The position numbers and the translations under genes were made by a program. Under the pieces are notes generated by a model that saw only the letters and a list, made by a program, of their open reading frames with translations, did no database searches and had not been told where the DNA came from. Positions 15,611 to 24,829 of a stretch of DNA of 34,518 bases are shown one piece after another. Origin of the DNA: Nitrospiraceae bacterium. GTDB lineage: Bacteria; Nitrospirota; Thermodesulfovibrionia; UBA6902. The stretch's first letter is position 1, and each line of letters begins with the position of its first letter. The DNA is taken from the NCBI GenBank assembly GCA_020356065.1, contig CP070632.1, forward strand, positions 1,765,722 through 1,800,239, read 5' to 3'.

Positions 15611-16069
15611 TTATGTATTTTCCAGACCCTTGATCATCTCATCAGCCATCTCAGATGTCAGTTTGCCGAATACCTTTTTATTGGCAATAAAGACAGGCGC
15701 GATACTGCAGGCTCCTACGCATGCCACGCTCTCAAGCGTATATTTGCCGTTCTTGCTTGTGTTATCGCCTTCCGGAATTTTCAGGTCGTTTCTCAGCTTC
15801 TCGATTATCGGGGCAGAGCCTTTCACATGGCATGCTGTTCCGCAACAGGCAGTAATAATATTTTTCCCCCGGGGCTTGAGGTAAAACTGGGCATAAAAAG
15901 TGGCCACGCCAAAGAAATTGCTTTCCGCTATATTGAGCTCTTCCGAAAACCACTCAACCACATCTTCACGAATGTATCCAAAGGTTTCCTGGATGTCCTG
16001 GAGAAGGGACACAACACTGCCGCCATCACGGTTAAATTTATCAAGGATCTTCTGACACTCTTTTTCCAT
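15611..16069 (-). CDS. NuoE-like 2Fe-2S subunit of formate dehydrogenase
   Basis: 152 aa, the typical length of NuoE/HydC/FdsG. It has an N-terminal helical region (LLQDIQETFGYI, LNIAESNFFGVATFYAQF) and a thioredoxin-like 2Fe-2S domain with CCGTACHVKG and CVGACSIAP, giving the C-x4-C and C-x3-C ligand pairs. It pairs with the HydB/NuoF-like subunit, which starts 11 bases later, and is the first gene of the operon fdh(NuoE)-fdh(NuoF)-cNMP-fdhA. The ribosome binding site is weak. Upstream is a divergent intergenic region with a long palindrome. Confidence 0.93.
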   Translation of the reverse strand: MEKECQKILDKFNRDGGSVVSLLQDIQETFGYIREDVVEWFSEELNIAESNFFGVATFYAQFYLKPRGKNIITACCGTACHVKGSAPIIEKLRNDLKIPEGDNTSKNGKYTLESVACVGACSIAPVFIANKKVFGKLTSEMADEMIKGLENT

Positions 16070-16231
16070 TTATGTCTGCCGCCTTCTTAAAGGAAGTTAA
16101 AATGATACATCATAAATATGGATGCTTAATTTCCCAATGAACATTATCAAGTGGATGAATATTTTAAATAAACATCCCTTTGAAAATCAATACGAATAGA
16201 AAAATAAATATATTTAATGGGACTGAATAAT

Positions 16232-16252
16232 TATCGAAGTTCAACTTCGATA
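16232..16252. promoter_or_regulatory. Perfect 21-bp palindrome between divergent genes
   Basis: ATCGAAGTT and AACTTCGAT face each other about one base, with one more T/A pair outside. It lies about 50 bases before the plus-strand PPC gene and 163 bases before the fdh operon start. This is the size and symmetry of a dimeric-repressor operator; a 5' UTR hairpin is the alternative. Confidence 0.5.
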
Positions 16253-16302
16253 GATATTTGAAAGGATATAATTTAAAATATTCAAAACTTTATGGAGGAA
16301 TT

Positions 16303-16737
16303 ATGAAATATCAGGTGGGCAACCCCGGAAGAATGGTAGTTGCAAAGTTTGATGATCATGATGATGTATTGGGAAACATTTCGGACATAGCCAAAAAAGA
16401 AGATATCAAAGCCGGAGTTTTTTACCTCGTAGGCGGCATGCGTGAAGGAAAGATAGTGGTTGGTCCTGAGAACGATGAACTGCCGCCAAAGCCGGTCTGG
16501 AAGGAGCTTGGGGAAAGTCATGAAATCCTTGGTGTGGGCACGATCTTCTGGCTTGATGATGAGCCAAAGATACACTTCCATGGCGCATTCGGAAAGAAGA
16601 ATATGGTCAAAATCGGCTGTCTGCGTGAGCAGGCTGAGACTTTTCTTGTTCTTGAAGCAATAATTATCGAGATACAGGGGATCAATGCTGTGAGGGAGAT
16701 TGATCCGGCAATTGGCATGCCTCTCTTAAAGATTTAA
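16303..16737 (+). CDS. PPC/DUF296 domain protein
   Basis: 144 aa from ATG 16303, chosen because GGAGG lies just upstream. The whole protein is a PPC (DUF296) domain: GVFYLVGGMREGKIVVGP, the Trp-rich strand VGTIFWLDDEPKIHFHGAFG with a conserved His pair, and EAIIIEIQGINAVREIDPAIGMPLL. PPC domains form trimers and bind a metal through such His residues. In plants the domain is linked to AT-hook DNA-binding proteins; in bacteria the domain stands alone and its role is poorly known. It is transcribed divergently from the fdh operon. Confidence 0.88.
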   Translation: MKYQVGNPGRMVVAKFDDHDDVLGNISDIAKKEDIKAGVFYLVGGMREGKIVVGPENDELPPKPVWKELGESHEILGVGTIFWLDDEPKIHFHGAFGKKNMVKIGCLREQAETFLVLEAIIIEIQGINAVREIDPAIGMPLLKI

Positions 16738-16810
16738 TAGACTACGACAGTCGAATGAAAATCTATGCGATGATAAGCAGGGGCGAACAGCAATTCGGCC
16801 CTGAAAAATT

Positions 16811-17443
16811 TTATAGCGACTCATCCAGGTCTTTAAAAGTTGTGATATCGTTTTCCGTTGTATTTTGCTCCATACCAGTCTTTTTTTTGCCGGCAGTCTC
16901 GACAAGAAATTCATTAATGTCAACAGACGCATTACTAACGGAAATTATCACGCACTGCTCCTCACTTCTTTTGACTTTCAGATTGCTCGGCCGGTAACTT
17001 TCCGTAACAATTTGCCCAGTTTTGACGTCTATCACTTTTACACTTGCCACAGCATCAATGGATTTCCCTTTTTTCAATGTTTTTATGTTTCCAAGTATCA
17101 ATGCCTGGGCATCCAGATGCTGAGCAACTAATCTTGCGTTCTCAATTGTTATGAAATTGTCTTCAACCTGAACGCCTAATTCTTTTATCGAAGCATAAGC
17201 AGTCTCAGCCGGAATAATCATAAAATGATCTTTTGCCTTGATATGAAAGGTAAACGCCTCTGTGGCAAGATAGGTGAAACCACGGCTTCCTGTGAAAGGA
17301 AAGACAATAATTTTATCCCAGTCATCAGGGTTAAAGGAGGATCCTTTTTTTACATAACTGTTAAGTGCGCAGCTGACAAGAGAGATTAACGAAAGGGAAA
17401 TCATTGCAAGATACAGTGTCTTATTAATCGTCTTAAGTATCAA
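16811..17443 (-). CDS. Putative lipoprotein (CsgG-like fold suspected)
   Basis: 210 aa. The signal peptide ends with lipobox LVSC (Cys26). The mature protein has IIVFPFTG... FTFHIKAKDHFMIIPAETAYASIKELGV ... ARLVAQHLDAQALILGNI ... VKVIDVKTGQIVTES, a pattern reminiscent of CsgG/TolB-N-type small-molecule or export lipoproteins (an N-terminal 'VFPF' strand, then 'ADALILGxI' and 'VKVIDVxTGxIV'). That similarity is by eye. It is probably a periplasmic, outer-membrane-anchored protein. No neighbour on its operon explains its job. Confidence 0.7.
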   Translation of the reverse strand: MILKTINKTLYLAMISLSLISLVSCALNSYVKKGSSFNPDDWDKIIVFPFTGSRGFTYLATEAFTFHIKAKDHFMIIPAETAYASIKELGVQVEDNFITIENARLVAQHLDAQALILGNIKTLKKGKSIDAVASVKVIDVKTGQIVTESYRPSNLKVKRSEEQCVIISVSNASVDINEFLVETAGKKKTGMEQNTTENDITTFKDLDESL

Positions 17444-17704
17444 TTTACCTAAACCTTTGTAGAGACCTTACATCATCCTAAAAAATTCATTAAAGCAGCT
17501 CTGCACATAAAAGTAGCATGATTATATAAAATTACTGATATATTATCCATGTTTTTCATACCTGTACATAACGTTGATTTATCTTTCAGATATTTTCAAT
17601 ACGTCAGCCCGGATTATTACGGTGAATCAAGCTCTAATGGAGGACGTTTTACATCATTCGTTATCTGTTATTCGAACATAATGTCATCGAGGTATTTAAC
17701 ATCT

Positions 17705-18268
17705 TTATTTTAATTTGATTCCCAGTTTCTTGATCTTGCTGCGGAGAGTATTCCGGTTAATTCCCAGAAGTTTTGATGCCCTTATCTGATTGCCCTTTGT
17801 TTCTCTCAAAACCATTTCAATGAGAGACTTTTCAACTTCAGGGATAACCATGCCGTAGAGATTAAAATTCTCAAATTGTTTGATATTGCGCATGAATCCC
17901 TTAAGTTTTGCCTCTACAAACTTGCCAACAGACTTTGCCTGTCTCTGTTTGATATCAAAATCCTCGGTCCGGAGCAGGGGTCCGTCTGATAATATACAGG
18001 CCCTTTTCACTGCCAGTTCAAGCTCTTTTTCATTACCGGGCCATTCATACGACAAAAGATATTTCTCTGATTCCCCTGACAGCTCCCTGGGCTCGGTACC
18101 GACCTGCTCCTGGGCCAGCTTAATAAATTCCCTGGCAAGAGGAATAATATCCTCTTTGCGGTTTTTTAGTGCTAATTCTTTCGAATTGTCCATGCTGATC
18201 TTGTCGCGGTTATTCATTTTTGAGTATTGAATCAGGCCCTGAAACCCTAATGGATCGAAATGTTCCAC
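17705..18268 (-). CDS. Fis-type HTH regulator with AAA+ lid but no ATPase core
   Basis: 187 aa from GTG 18268. Residues 36-103 match the C-terminal helical part of sigma-54 activators (RKEDIIPLAREFIKLAQE, then YEWPGNEKELELAVKRACIL, where the family has WPGNVREL). Residues 140-187 are a Fis-type HTH (VEKSLIEMVLRETKGNQIRASKLLGINRNTLRSKIKKL). The Walker A, Walker B and GAFTGA parts are absent, and the remaining N-terminal 35 residues are unlike a receiver. It can therefore bind DNA but not remodel sigma-54 holoenzyme. It follows panC on the same strand by 33 bases, so they may be co-transcribed. The start has no clear ribosome binding site. Confidence 0.78.
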   Translation of the reverse strand: MEHFDPLGFQGLIQYSKMNNRDKISMDNSKELALKNRKEDIIPLAREFIKLAQEQVGTEPRELSGESEKYLLSYEWPGNEKELELAVKRACILSDGPLLRTEDFDIKQRQAKSVGKFVEAKLKGFMRNIKQFENFNLYGMVIPEVEKSLIEMVLRETKGNQIRASKLLGINRNTLRSKIKKLGIKLK

Positions 18269-18301
18269 ACTAAGAAGGAACGTTCAAAAACCCGTGCAGA
18301 T

Positions 18302-19147
18302 TTACTGAAGTATTATATTATCAATCAGCCTTGTATTTCCAATATACACAGCAATGCATATAGCGACAGGGCTTCTGATTGTGTCCAAGGGCAAAAGCTT
18401 CTCTGCATCAACAATTTCAACATAATCTACCCGGGCGCTGTCCTCTGAGTTTATTATCTCTTCCAGTTCTTTTATTATCAGTGCGGTATCTGACACCTCT
18501 TTTATCAGTATCATCTCCCGGCCATGTTTAAGGGCCCTGTTTAATACGGTTGCTGCCCTTCTTTCTTCTTTACTCAAATAACTGTTTCTTGAACTCATAG
18601 CCAGTCCATTAACTTCTCTCACTACAGGACATACAATTATATCAATATCAAAATTCATTTCCCTGACCAATTTTTTTATAACAACAGTTTGCTGAAGGTC
18701 TTTCTGCCCAACATAGGCCCTGTCAGGACAGATAATATTAAAGAGCTTGGCAACCACTGTTGCAACACCATCAAAATGACCCGGTCTGGACCTGCCGCAC
18801 AACCTGTTTCCTGTTTCTCCCACCTGTACTGATAATGAAAAACCTTCGGGATACATCTCTTCATTAACTGGAAGGAGTACAGCATGAACACTCAGCTCCG
18901 ACAATAATTGAATATCACCCTCTGAATTTCGTGGGTACGCATGAAAATCCTCATCAGGTCCAAATTGAGTGGGATTTACAAATATACTTACTAAGGTAAT
19001 GTCATTATCACGGAATGACTGCCGTACAAGACTTAAATGACCTTCATGCAGGGCCCCCATTGTGGGGACAAAACCGATTGTCCTGCCCGCAGACCTGTGG
19101 TTTCTGCTATAGGCCTGCATTTCCTTAATGTTTTTGAATACCAGCAT
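18302..19147 (-). CDS. panC: Pantothenate synthetase
   Basis: 281 aa, the normal family length. PTMGALHEGHLSLV (28-41) holds the HxGH nucleotide-binding motif; NPTQFGPDEDFHAYPR, GxSRPGHFDGVATVVAKLFN, VGQKDLQQ and the MSSRNSYLS loop are all present. It joins pantoate and beta-alanine with ATP to make pantothenate for CoA. PanD, which supplies beta-alanine, lies 6 kb away in the window; panB is not seen. The ATG has no Shine-Dalgarno. A TATAAT sits seven bases before it, so the message may be leaderless. Confidence 0.96.
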   Translation of the reverse strand: MLVFKNIKEMQAYSRNHRSAGRTIGFVPTMGALHEGHLSLVRQSFRDNDITLVSIFVNPTQFGPDEDFHAYPRNSEGDIQLLSELSVHAVLLPVNEEMYPEGFSLSVQVGETGNRLCGRSRPGHFDGVATVVAKLFNIICPDRAYVGQKDLQQTVVIKKLVREMNFDIDIIVCPVVREVNGLAMSSRNSYLSKEERRAATVLNRALKHGREMILIKEVSDTALIIKELEEIINSEDSARVDYVEIVDAEKLLPLDTIRSPVAICIAVYIGNTRLIDNIILQ

Positions 19148-19691
19148 TGAAAAATTATATTACATTCATGCGATAAATGGACAGAGGGGATACGGCACAC
19201 GATGCCTTATGCGATTCTTTTATCACTGTGACTTGGGGACGCTATGACTATTCATTACGTCTGCTTTCTGACTTACATATTAACTAATACCTATTAAGAC
19301 ATCCTGATCCTCCAGAGATCAACAATTGAGATATTAATGCTGATTATCTCATTCCGTTGACATCAACGCGAATTTCAGTTATAAATGCATTAAGGTCCAA
19401 AACGCACGCATTAACAACTGCGGGTACAGATTTATACCGATACGGAGCTGTCTCCTAACTTCTTTAAGACTTTCGCTTTTACCGATTTTCGCCACCTCGG
19501 GTTATTAGAGAAAATTCTATGCTATCTGTAAATAGTAATAAATACCTTCTAAACGGTATTCTATAATAGATAAATTTACCATACGGATAAAGTTGAAAAG
19601 AATATTCATCTTTATCTTATATTTTTATTACTTTTGAAGAGCAATTTAGTGAAAAGCGAGGATGATTATTGATAGGGCCTCATCAGTATAA
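19148..19691. other. Intergenic stretch, no gene seen
   Basis: About 540 bases between panC and the broken sulfatase. AT content rises toward the right. No ORF with support, RNA gene or strong hairpin was found. Confidence 0.5.
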
Positions 19692-21537
19692 ATGAAATCA
19701 ATTGAAATTTGCAGAAAATTAGTGCCTCTTAAAATGGGGGCCGTAGGTTATTTCCTTCTCGTTATGCATTCCTATCATTTATACACAGCTCATATAACAG
19801 ATGGCATTTCTCATTTTTATTTCACTTTGAATGACGCTTATATGATTTCTCTGAGCTATGCAACCTTGTTTCTTTCATTTCAATTTATCCGTCTTATATT
19901 CAATAAAAATACAGGTACCCGTATAGTGGGGAATATGCTTTTTTTGCTTTTCTATGCAGTGATGTCTGCGTATTTGTTCAGCGCAAAGTCCAGTCTTGAT
20001 TTTGCTGTTATCATCGATAATATTGACTCTACTTTTTCACAAGAAGCAATCTCAGTTGTTTTGTCTTCCTTTAATTGGGCTCATCTTAAAATTACTATTT
20101 CATCTATTTTAGTATTATTAGTTCTTGAGATAGGAAAGAAAACAATTTCCAAAATAAAACATCCTCAGCCATTTTGGCCAAAATTTTTTATTACGGGAGG
20201 ATTATTGCTTACGTTTTTATTTTCTCCTTTGACTCTTATGACGAATTCACCAATTTCTTTCAATCGATAATTCATTATTATATTTCACCAAATCAACCAA
20301 AAATAACTATTAAACCTGATGTGTATCCCTTGATTCAAAAGCATGGAATTGACAGTGGTCCAAATATTAGACCGGATATCTATTTAGTTTTTATTGAGTC
20401 ATTTAATGCCATGTCTGTTTCAGTAAAAGGACCAGACAACAAACTTGTTATTCCATATTTTAATAAACTATTGAAAAAGGTGCTCGTGCTGAAAAACTAT
20501 TACTCTAATTCAATTCAAACCTGCAAGGGCCATTTTGCCGCATTATCCTCTGTGATTCCAAGTATCGAAGGAAAAGTTTTTCTTGATATCCAAATTTAAA
20601 TATTAGAATGTTGCCGGAAGTGCTAAAAGACGCGGGTTACCACACAATTTTTTTTCAGGCTCATGATGACAAAAATTTTGATAATACCAGGAATTTTTAT
20701 AGGGACAACGGTTTTGAAGAGCATTTATCTGTTGCGGATTATGTAAATAATAAAGACAATCCATTTATTTGGGGATGGGGTCCAGAAGATAAACTATTGT
20801 TTAGCTCTGCTCTGAATTATCCTGATAATTCAAAGATTAATAAGCCGATTTTTATGGTCATGGCTACAATAAATAATCATATGCATTTTGAGGTGCCTGA
20901 ATCTAAAAGAAAAATTTACAAAGAACCTAAAAACATGAAGCAGTCATACATTAATTCTATTGCATTAGCTGACGAGGGCATCCAGTATTTGATAGACGGT
21001 TTGGAGAGAAGAGAAAAGCTAAGTAATAGTATTGTCATAATTACAGGGGACCACCCCTTCCCATTAGGTGAACATGGTATAACCCATAATGAGGCCGGTT
21101 ATTATGATGAATCATTCAGGGTTCCTTTTCTGTTTTTATATCCAGACAAAGTAAAACCTCAGGTTATTAATGGCGAGTCGTTTAGTCATCTGGATCTTAC
21201 ACCTACCATACTTGATTTAATCGGGCTTGAACTTGGTACTCACCATTATATAGGGCAGTCAGTATTTGAAGCTCAAAGAAATAATCCTGTTTACCTCGTG
21301 CAACCCTATAGCGGACGGTATCTTTCTGTTGTTGATTACCCCTTCAAGTTAATCCATCATGTGAAAACCGGGCGTAATTGGCTTTTTAATCTTGAAAAAG
21401 ATCCTGCTGAAATAAAAAATTTATTACATGATAAGAACAATCCCCTGGCTCAACAGAATTTGAAGAGTCTTAAAAAGAGTATTGATTTTATATTTTTGAA
21501 TCAAAAACTTTTTAAGTTAGATAGGATTTGGAAATAG
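19692..21537 (+). pseudogene. LTA-synthase-like sulfatase, broken by two frameshifts
   Basis: Three overlapping frames together encode about 610 residues of one alkaline-phosphatase-superfamily membrane protein. Frame one (19692-20270) has at least four membrane helices. Frame two (to 20599) has PDIYLVFIESFNAM and YYSNSIQTCKGHFAALSS, where the nucleophile Thr should lie. Frame three (to 21537) has IVIITGDHPFPLGEHGI, the metal-site DH, and SHLDLTPTILDLIGL. Relatives transfer phosphoglycerol or phosphoethanolamine to envelope polymers. The shifts near 20262-20280 and at about 20593 each fit loss of one base; restoring a T after GAT at the second would give a continuous YPNLNIRMLPEVL. The gene is visibly more AT-rich than its neighbours, suggesting transfer. 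Sequencing error is possible. Confidence 0.78.
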
Positions 21538-21734
21538 CATAAATTGATGCAGTCAATCCGGGGAAAACAGGGTGACATGGTCAGCTATCGTTTAGATTAT
21601 ATGCATGCATCGGCTTATACTAAAACTTGAAGACATCGATCTGAACAGAGGCACTAAGTATTGCATACATAACTTGATAATCAAAAAAAGATGCAGGTTG
21701 CAATAATTATCAGTATATGATGCTGATTCAGAAG

Positions 21735-22808
21735 TCATATCTTCTCTATCTCTCTCATCAAGGTGCTGAACAGTTCCCTTTCTTTAATGGTTTTCACTAC
21801 CTTTCCATTTTTAAAGAGTATGCCCATGCCCCTGCCACCGGCAATCCCGATATCAGCCTCTCGTGCCTCACCCGGACCGTTTACCACGCATCCCATTACA
21901 GCAACCTTTATGGGTTTGTCCATTCGGTCCAGCTTTGCTTCCACCTTACTCACAATACCTCGGATGTCCACCTTGCACCTGCCGCAGGTAGGGCAGGAAA
22001 TCAACTCCGGACCTGCCTTCCTCAGATGAAGAGATTTCAATATCTCATATGCAACTTTTACTTCTTCAACCGGATCAGCTGTCAGAGAAACCCTTATCGT
22101 ATCTCCAATTCCCTCAGACAGCAAAATGCCGAGCCCAACCGCACTTTTTATGGTTCCGGTAAAGGCGGGACCCGCCTCTGATATTCCGATATGCACAGGG
22201 TATCTGTACTTATCAGCAAACAGCCTGTATGCATCAACCGTTTTCATTACATCCGAGGCCTTCAGCGAAACCTTAATCGATGTAAACTTCAGATCTTCAA
22301 GGATCCTGATATGTCTGCCTGCACTGGCTACGAGTGCTTTTGCTGTAGGGTGCTTATGCTTTCTCAGCAAATCCTTTTCAAGAGATCCGGCATTTACCCC
22401 TATCCGTATAGGCACCTTATTGGCTTTGGCTGCTGCAACAACCTCTTTTACCTTGAGCCTGCTTCCAATATTGCCCGGATTGATCCTTAATCCATCCGCT
22501 CCGCTGTCTATGGATTGAAGAGCAAGCTTATGATTAAAATGAATATCAGCAATAAGCGGTATGTTTATTCTCTTTTTTATTGTCTTAATGGCAGCAGCGG
22601 CATCGTTATTTAAAACAGCAACTCTCACCGCTTCACATCCGGCTGACTGAAGTCTTTTTATTTGTGATACTGTTGCCGCAACATCACAGGTGTCTGTCTT
22701 TGTCATTGACTGGACAACAACAGGCGCTTTCCCGCCTATTTTGATCCCTCCAAGGACGATCTGTTTCGTCAGGGCTTTTCTAATTTTTCTTGAATTTATT
22801 AACGCCAT
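21735..22808 (-). CDS. ispG: 4-hydroxy-3-methylbut-2-enyl diphosphate synthase (flavodoxin/ferredoxin)
   Basis: 357 aa, the compact bacterial form. The TIM-barrel part has VVQSMTKTDT and ADIHFNHKLAL; the 4Fe-4S ligands are Cys272, Cys275 and Cys307 with Glu314 (CPTCGRC, GCVVNGPGEA). It reductively opens MEcPP to HMBPP in the MEP pathway. The start ATG lies inside the end of mltG (29-base overlap), implying translational coupling; no independent Shine-Dalgarno is seen. Confidence 0.96.
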   Translation of the reverse strand: MALINSRKIRKALTKQIVLGGIKIGGKAPVVVQSMTKTDTCDVAATVSQIKRLQSAGCEAVRVAVLNNDAAAAIKTIKKRINIPLIADIHFNHKLALQSIDSGADGLRINPGNIGSRLKVKEVVAAAKANKVPIRIGVNAGSLEKDLLRKHKHPTAKALVASAGRHIRILEDLKFTSIKVSLKASDVMKTVDAYRLFADKYRYPVHIGISEAGPAFTGTIKSAVGLGILLSEGIGDTIRVSLTADPVEEVKVAYEILKSLHLRKAGPELISCPTCGRCKVDIRGIVSKVEAKLDRMDKPIKVAVMGCVVNGPGEAREADIGIAGGRGMGILFKNGKVVKTIKERELFSTLMREIEKI

Positions 22809-23802
22809 TTAATTGGAACTGCACAACTGCTTTGGTATGTTCTGCGTTTGTTTTAGAGAAATAATGCCAGCCATCGTTCTTGGCAACAAAATACAGATAA
22901 TCATCATCGGAAGGATAAAGCGCAGCCCTGATCGATTTTATTCCCGGAGATGCGATCGGCCCGGGTGGCAGTCCTTTGAACCTGTAGGTGTTGTACGGGG
23001 TCTCTCTTTTAAGGTCCTTGTATCTGATACGCTTCCATCTCTTTTTTACTCCATAAAGCACAGTCGGATCAGCCTGAAGCCTCATGTTCTTTTTCAGGCG
23101 GTTATGATACACAGCTGAAATCTTCGGTCGCTCTATATCATATATTGCCTCTCTTTCAATTATAGATGCAAGGGTAAGCACTTCATTCACGCTCATACCC
23201 AGCTCGTCAGCTCTTTTTCGTAAAGATTCATCAAAGTTCTCTTTCATCCGCTGCACCATGATGGTAAATATAGTCTCCGGCCTGGCACCTTTTGAAAATT
23301 TATATGTGTCAGGATAAATATATCCCTCAAGACTTGGCGCATCAATATCCAGTGATTCGAGAAATTCCTCGTTGTACACGATCTGCCAGGATTCATTGTC
23401 CAAGAGGCCTGTTTTAATAAACTGCTTTTTTATTCTTCTTAGTTCAGACCCTTCGGGGATGGTAATTGTATGCTGAATTGTCCTGCCCTCGATCAGTTTT
23501 TTTAATATCTGAACAGGACTCATGGATTCACTGAGATTATAAAAGCCTGCCTTTATGTCTTTGTCAGACATGGTGATTTTCCCAGCCAGAAGCATACCAA
23601 GGCCGTACTTGACAAGCCCTTTTTCTTTCAATATGTCAACACTGTCCGTAAACGTTGAACCCTCGGGTATTTCTACCTCCCGCCACTTCTCCTTATAGGA
23701 GACGGGCGTTAACATGTAATTAAACAGTAACAGACCGATCAGAACAGTAATGCCGATGAACAGGGAAATGGTTTCTAACAGACTGAGAGAAATCTTTTTC
23801 AT
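22780..23802 (-). CDS. mltG: Endolytic murein transglycosylase MltG
   Basis: 340 aa from ATG 23802; an ATG six codons upstream (23820) is possible. One N-terminal membrane helix (about residues 8-28) is followed by a LysM-like region (WREVEIPEGSTFTDSVDILKEKGLV) and the YceG domain. Key motifs are LEGYIYPDTYKF, LASIIEREA with the catalytic Glu, LQADPTVLYG, YNTYRFKGLPPGPIASPG and YLYFVAKNDGWHYFSKT. It cuts nascent glycan strands at the inner membrane. It overlaps ispG by 29 bases. Confidence 0.95.
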   Translation of the reverse strand: MKKISLSLLETISLFIGITVLIGLLLFNYMLTPVSYKEKWREVEIPEGSTFTDSVDILKEKGLVKYGLGMLLAGKITMSDKDIKAGFYNLSESMSPVQILKKLIEGRTIQHTITIPEGSELRRIKKQFIKTGLLDNESWQIVYNEEFLESLDIDAPSLEGYIYPDTYKFSKGARPETIFTIMVQRMKENFDESLRKRADELGMSVNEVLTLASIIEREAIYDIERPKISAVYHNRLKKNMRLQADPTVLYGVKKRWKRIRYKDLKRETPYNTYRFKGLPPGPIASPGIKSIRAALYPSDDDYLYFVAKNDGWHYFSKTNAEHTKAVVQFQLNGVNKFKKN

Positions 23803-24162
23803 GATAATGTACTCAATCAACCTAACGGTCTAATCAGGCGCTAACTTGATTTCCAATTATACTATTATAACCTGAGGCAATACACATAATAAATTAATGT
23901 ACGATGAATCAGTTATAGGATTTGGCTTTGTAATCAGACATCGGGATATATATGAAATGTATGATGCCAAATAGCAGATTTAAAAGCAAACACAGAGCAT
24001 AGGCGATGTAAAAAATACCTGATACATATAGTGAAGAGCCCGTTACGCCCAATCAATTTCACTGCAGATCAACTACATTGCAGAAATGAACAACCCTGAA
24101 GCAGAGCCTTGAGGAATTCTGTTTATTTAAAAAGTATCTGAATCTGATAAAATTATTTATAA
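23803..24162. other. Divergent intergenic region
   Basis: About 360 bases between mltG (minus) and the FmdE-like gene (plus). TATAAT at 24158-24163 is a good -10 candidate for the plus strand, though its -35 is weak. No gene was found. Confidence 0.45.
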
Positions 24163-24807
24163 TTGTATACAGTTGATGCTGGAAAAAGAAAGGGTTGTCA
24201 GATTTCGAAAGATCTGTTAATTTCTCAACGCAGCTTTAATGACCTGCTTGATGAATCTGTGAAGATACACGGTCATCTCTGTCCCGGGCAGGTACTTGGA
24301 GTCAGGCTGAGTATGCTGGGGCTTGATAAAATAGGGATTTATGATCCAAAAGGGGCAGACAGGAAAAAGCTTATCGTCTATGTTGAGATAGACAGGTGTG
24401 CCACAGACGCGATCCAGTCAGTCACAGGGTGTTCTCCCGGGAAAAGATCTTTAAAACTCATGGACTACGGCAAAATGGCAGCTACTTTTGTTAACCTTGG
24501 GACAGATAGGTCTATTCGTGTCCTTTCCAGAGAAGATTCAAAGCAGAGAGCAAAAAACTACTTTCCGGAGATAGAAGACAAATACAAGTGTCAGCTTGAA
24601 GCCTACAAAGTCATGCCTGATGAGGAACTCTTTGAATGCCGGGAAGTTAAGGTTAAAGTCCCTGTTGAGGATATGCCGGGCAGGCCAGGGAGAAGAATTG
24701 CATGCGATACATGCGGTGAATTTGTTCAGGACAGCCGCGACATTACCATTGACGGCAAAGTGGTATGCAAGGCATGCGCTCACGGAGGTTATTACGATGT
24801 TTTATAA
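24163..24807 (+). CDS. FmdE-family protein with C-terminal zinc finger
   Basis: Up to 214 aa. The FmdE domain occupies the first two thirds (ESVKIHGHLCPGQVLGVRLSMLGL, VEIDRCATDAIQSVTGCSPGKRSL), with the invariant HGHLCPG and the Cys-rich GCxxGKR. A DksA/TraR-like zinc finger follows (CDTCGEFV ... VCKACAHGGY). FmdE proteins occur with molybdenum/tungsten enzymes and formylmethanofuran dehydrogenase; their exact reaction is unsettled. The link to the local formate dehydrogenase is inference. The frame opens at TTG 24163, but a TATAAT overlaps that codon, so the true start is likely downstream; AAAGAAAGGG at 24185-24194 stands seven bases before an in-frame ATT (24202). Confidence 0.88.
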   Translation: MYTVDAGKRKGCQISKDLLISQRSFNDLLDESVKIHGHLCPGQVLGVRLSMLGLDKIGIYDPKGADRKKLIVYVEIDRCATDAIQSVTGCSPGKRSLKLMDYGKMAATFVNLGTDRSIRVLSREDSKQRAKNYFPEIEDKYKCQLEAYKVMPDEELFECREVKVKVPVEDMPGRPGRRIACDTCGEFVQDSRDITIDGKVVCKACAHGGYYDVL

Positions 24808-24829
24808 GAGGTCATGTCGCACCGGTATT

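Noticed and set aside
20590-20607. Stops in the sulfatase as Sec recoding
   Set aside because: The stops are TAA and the protein resumes in a different frame, so these are frameshifts.
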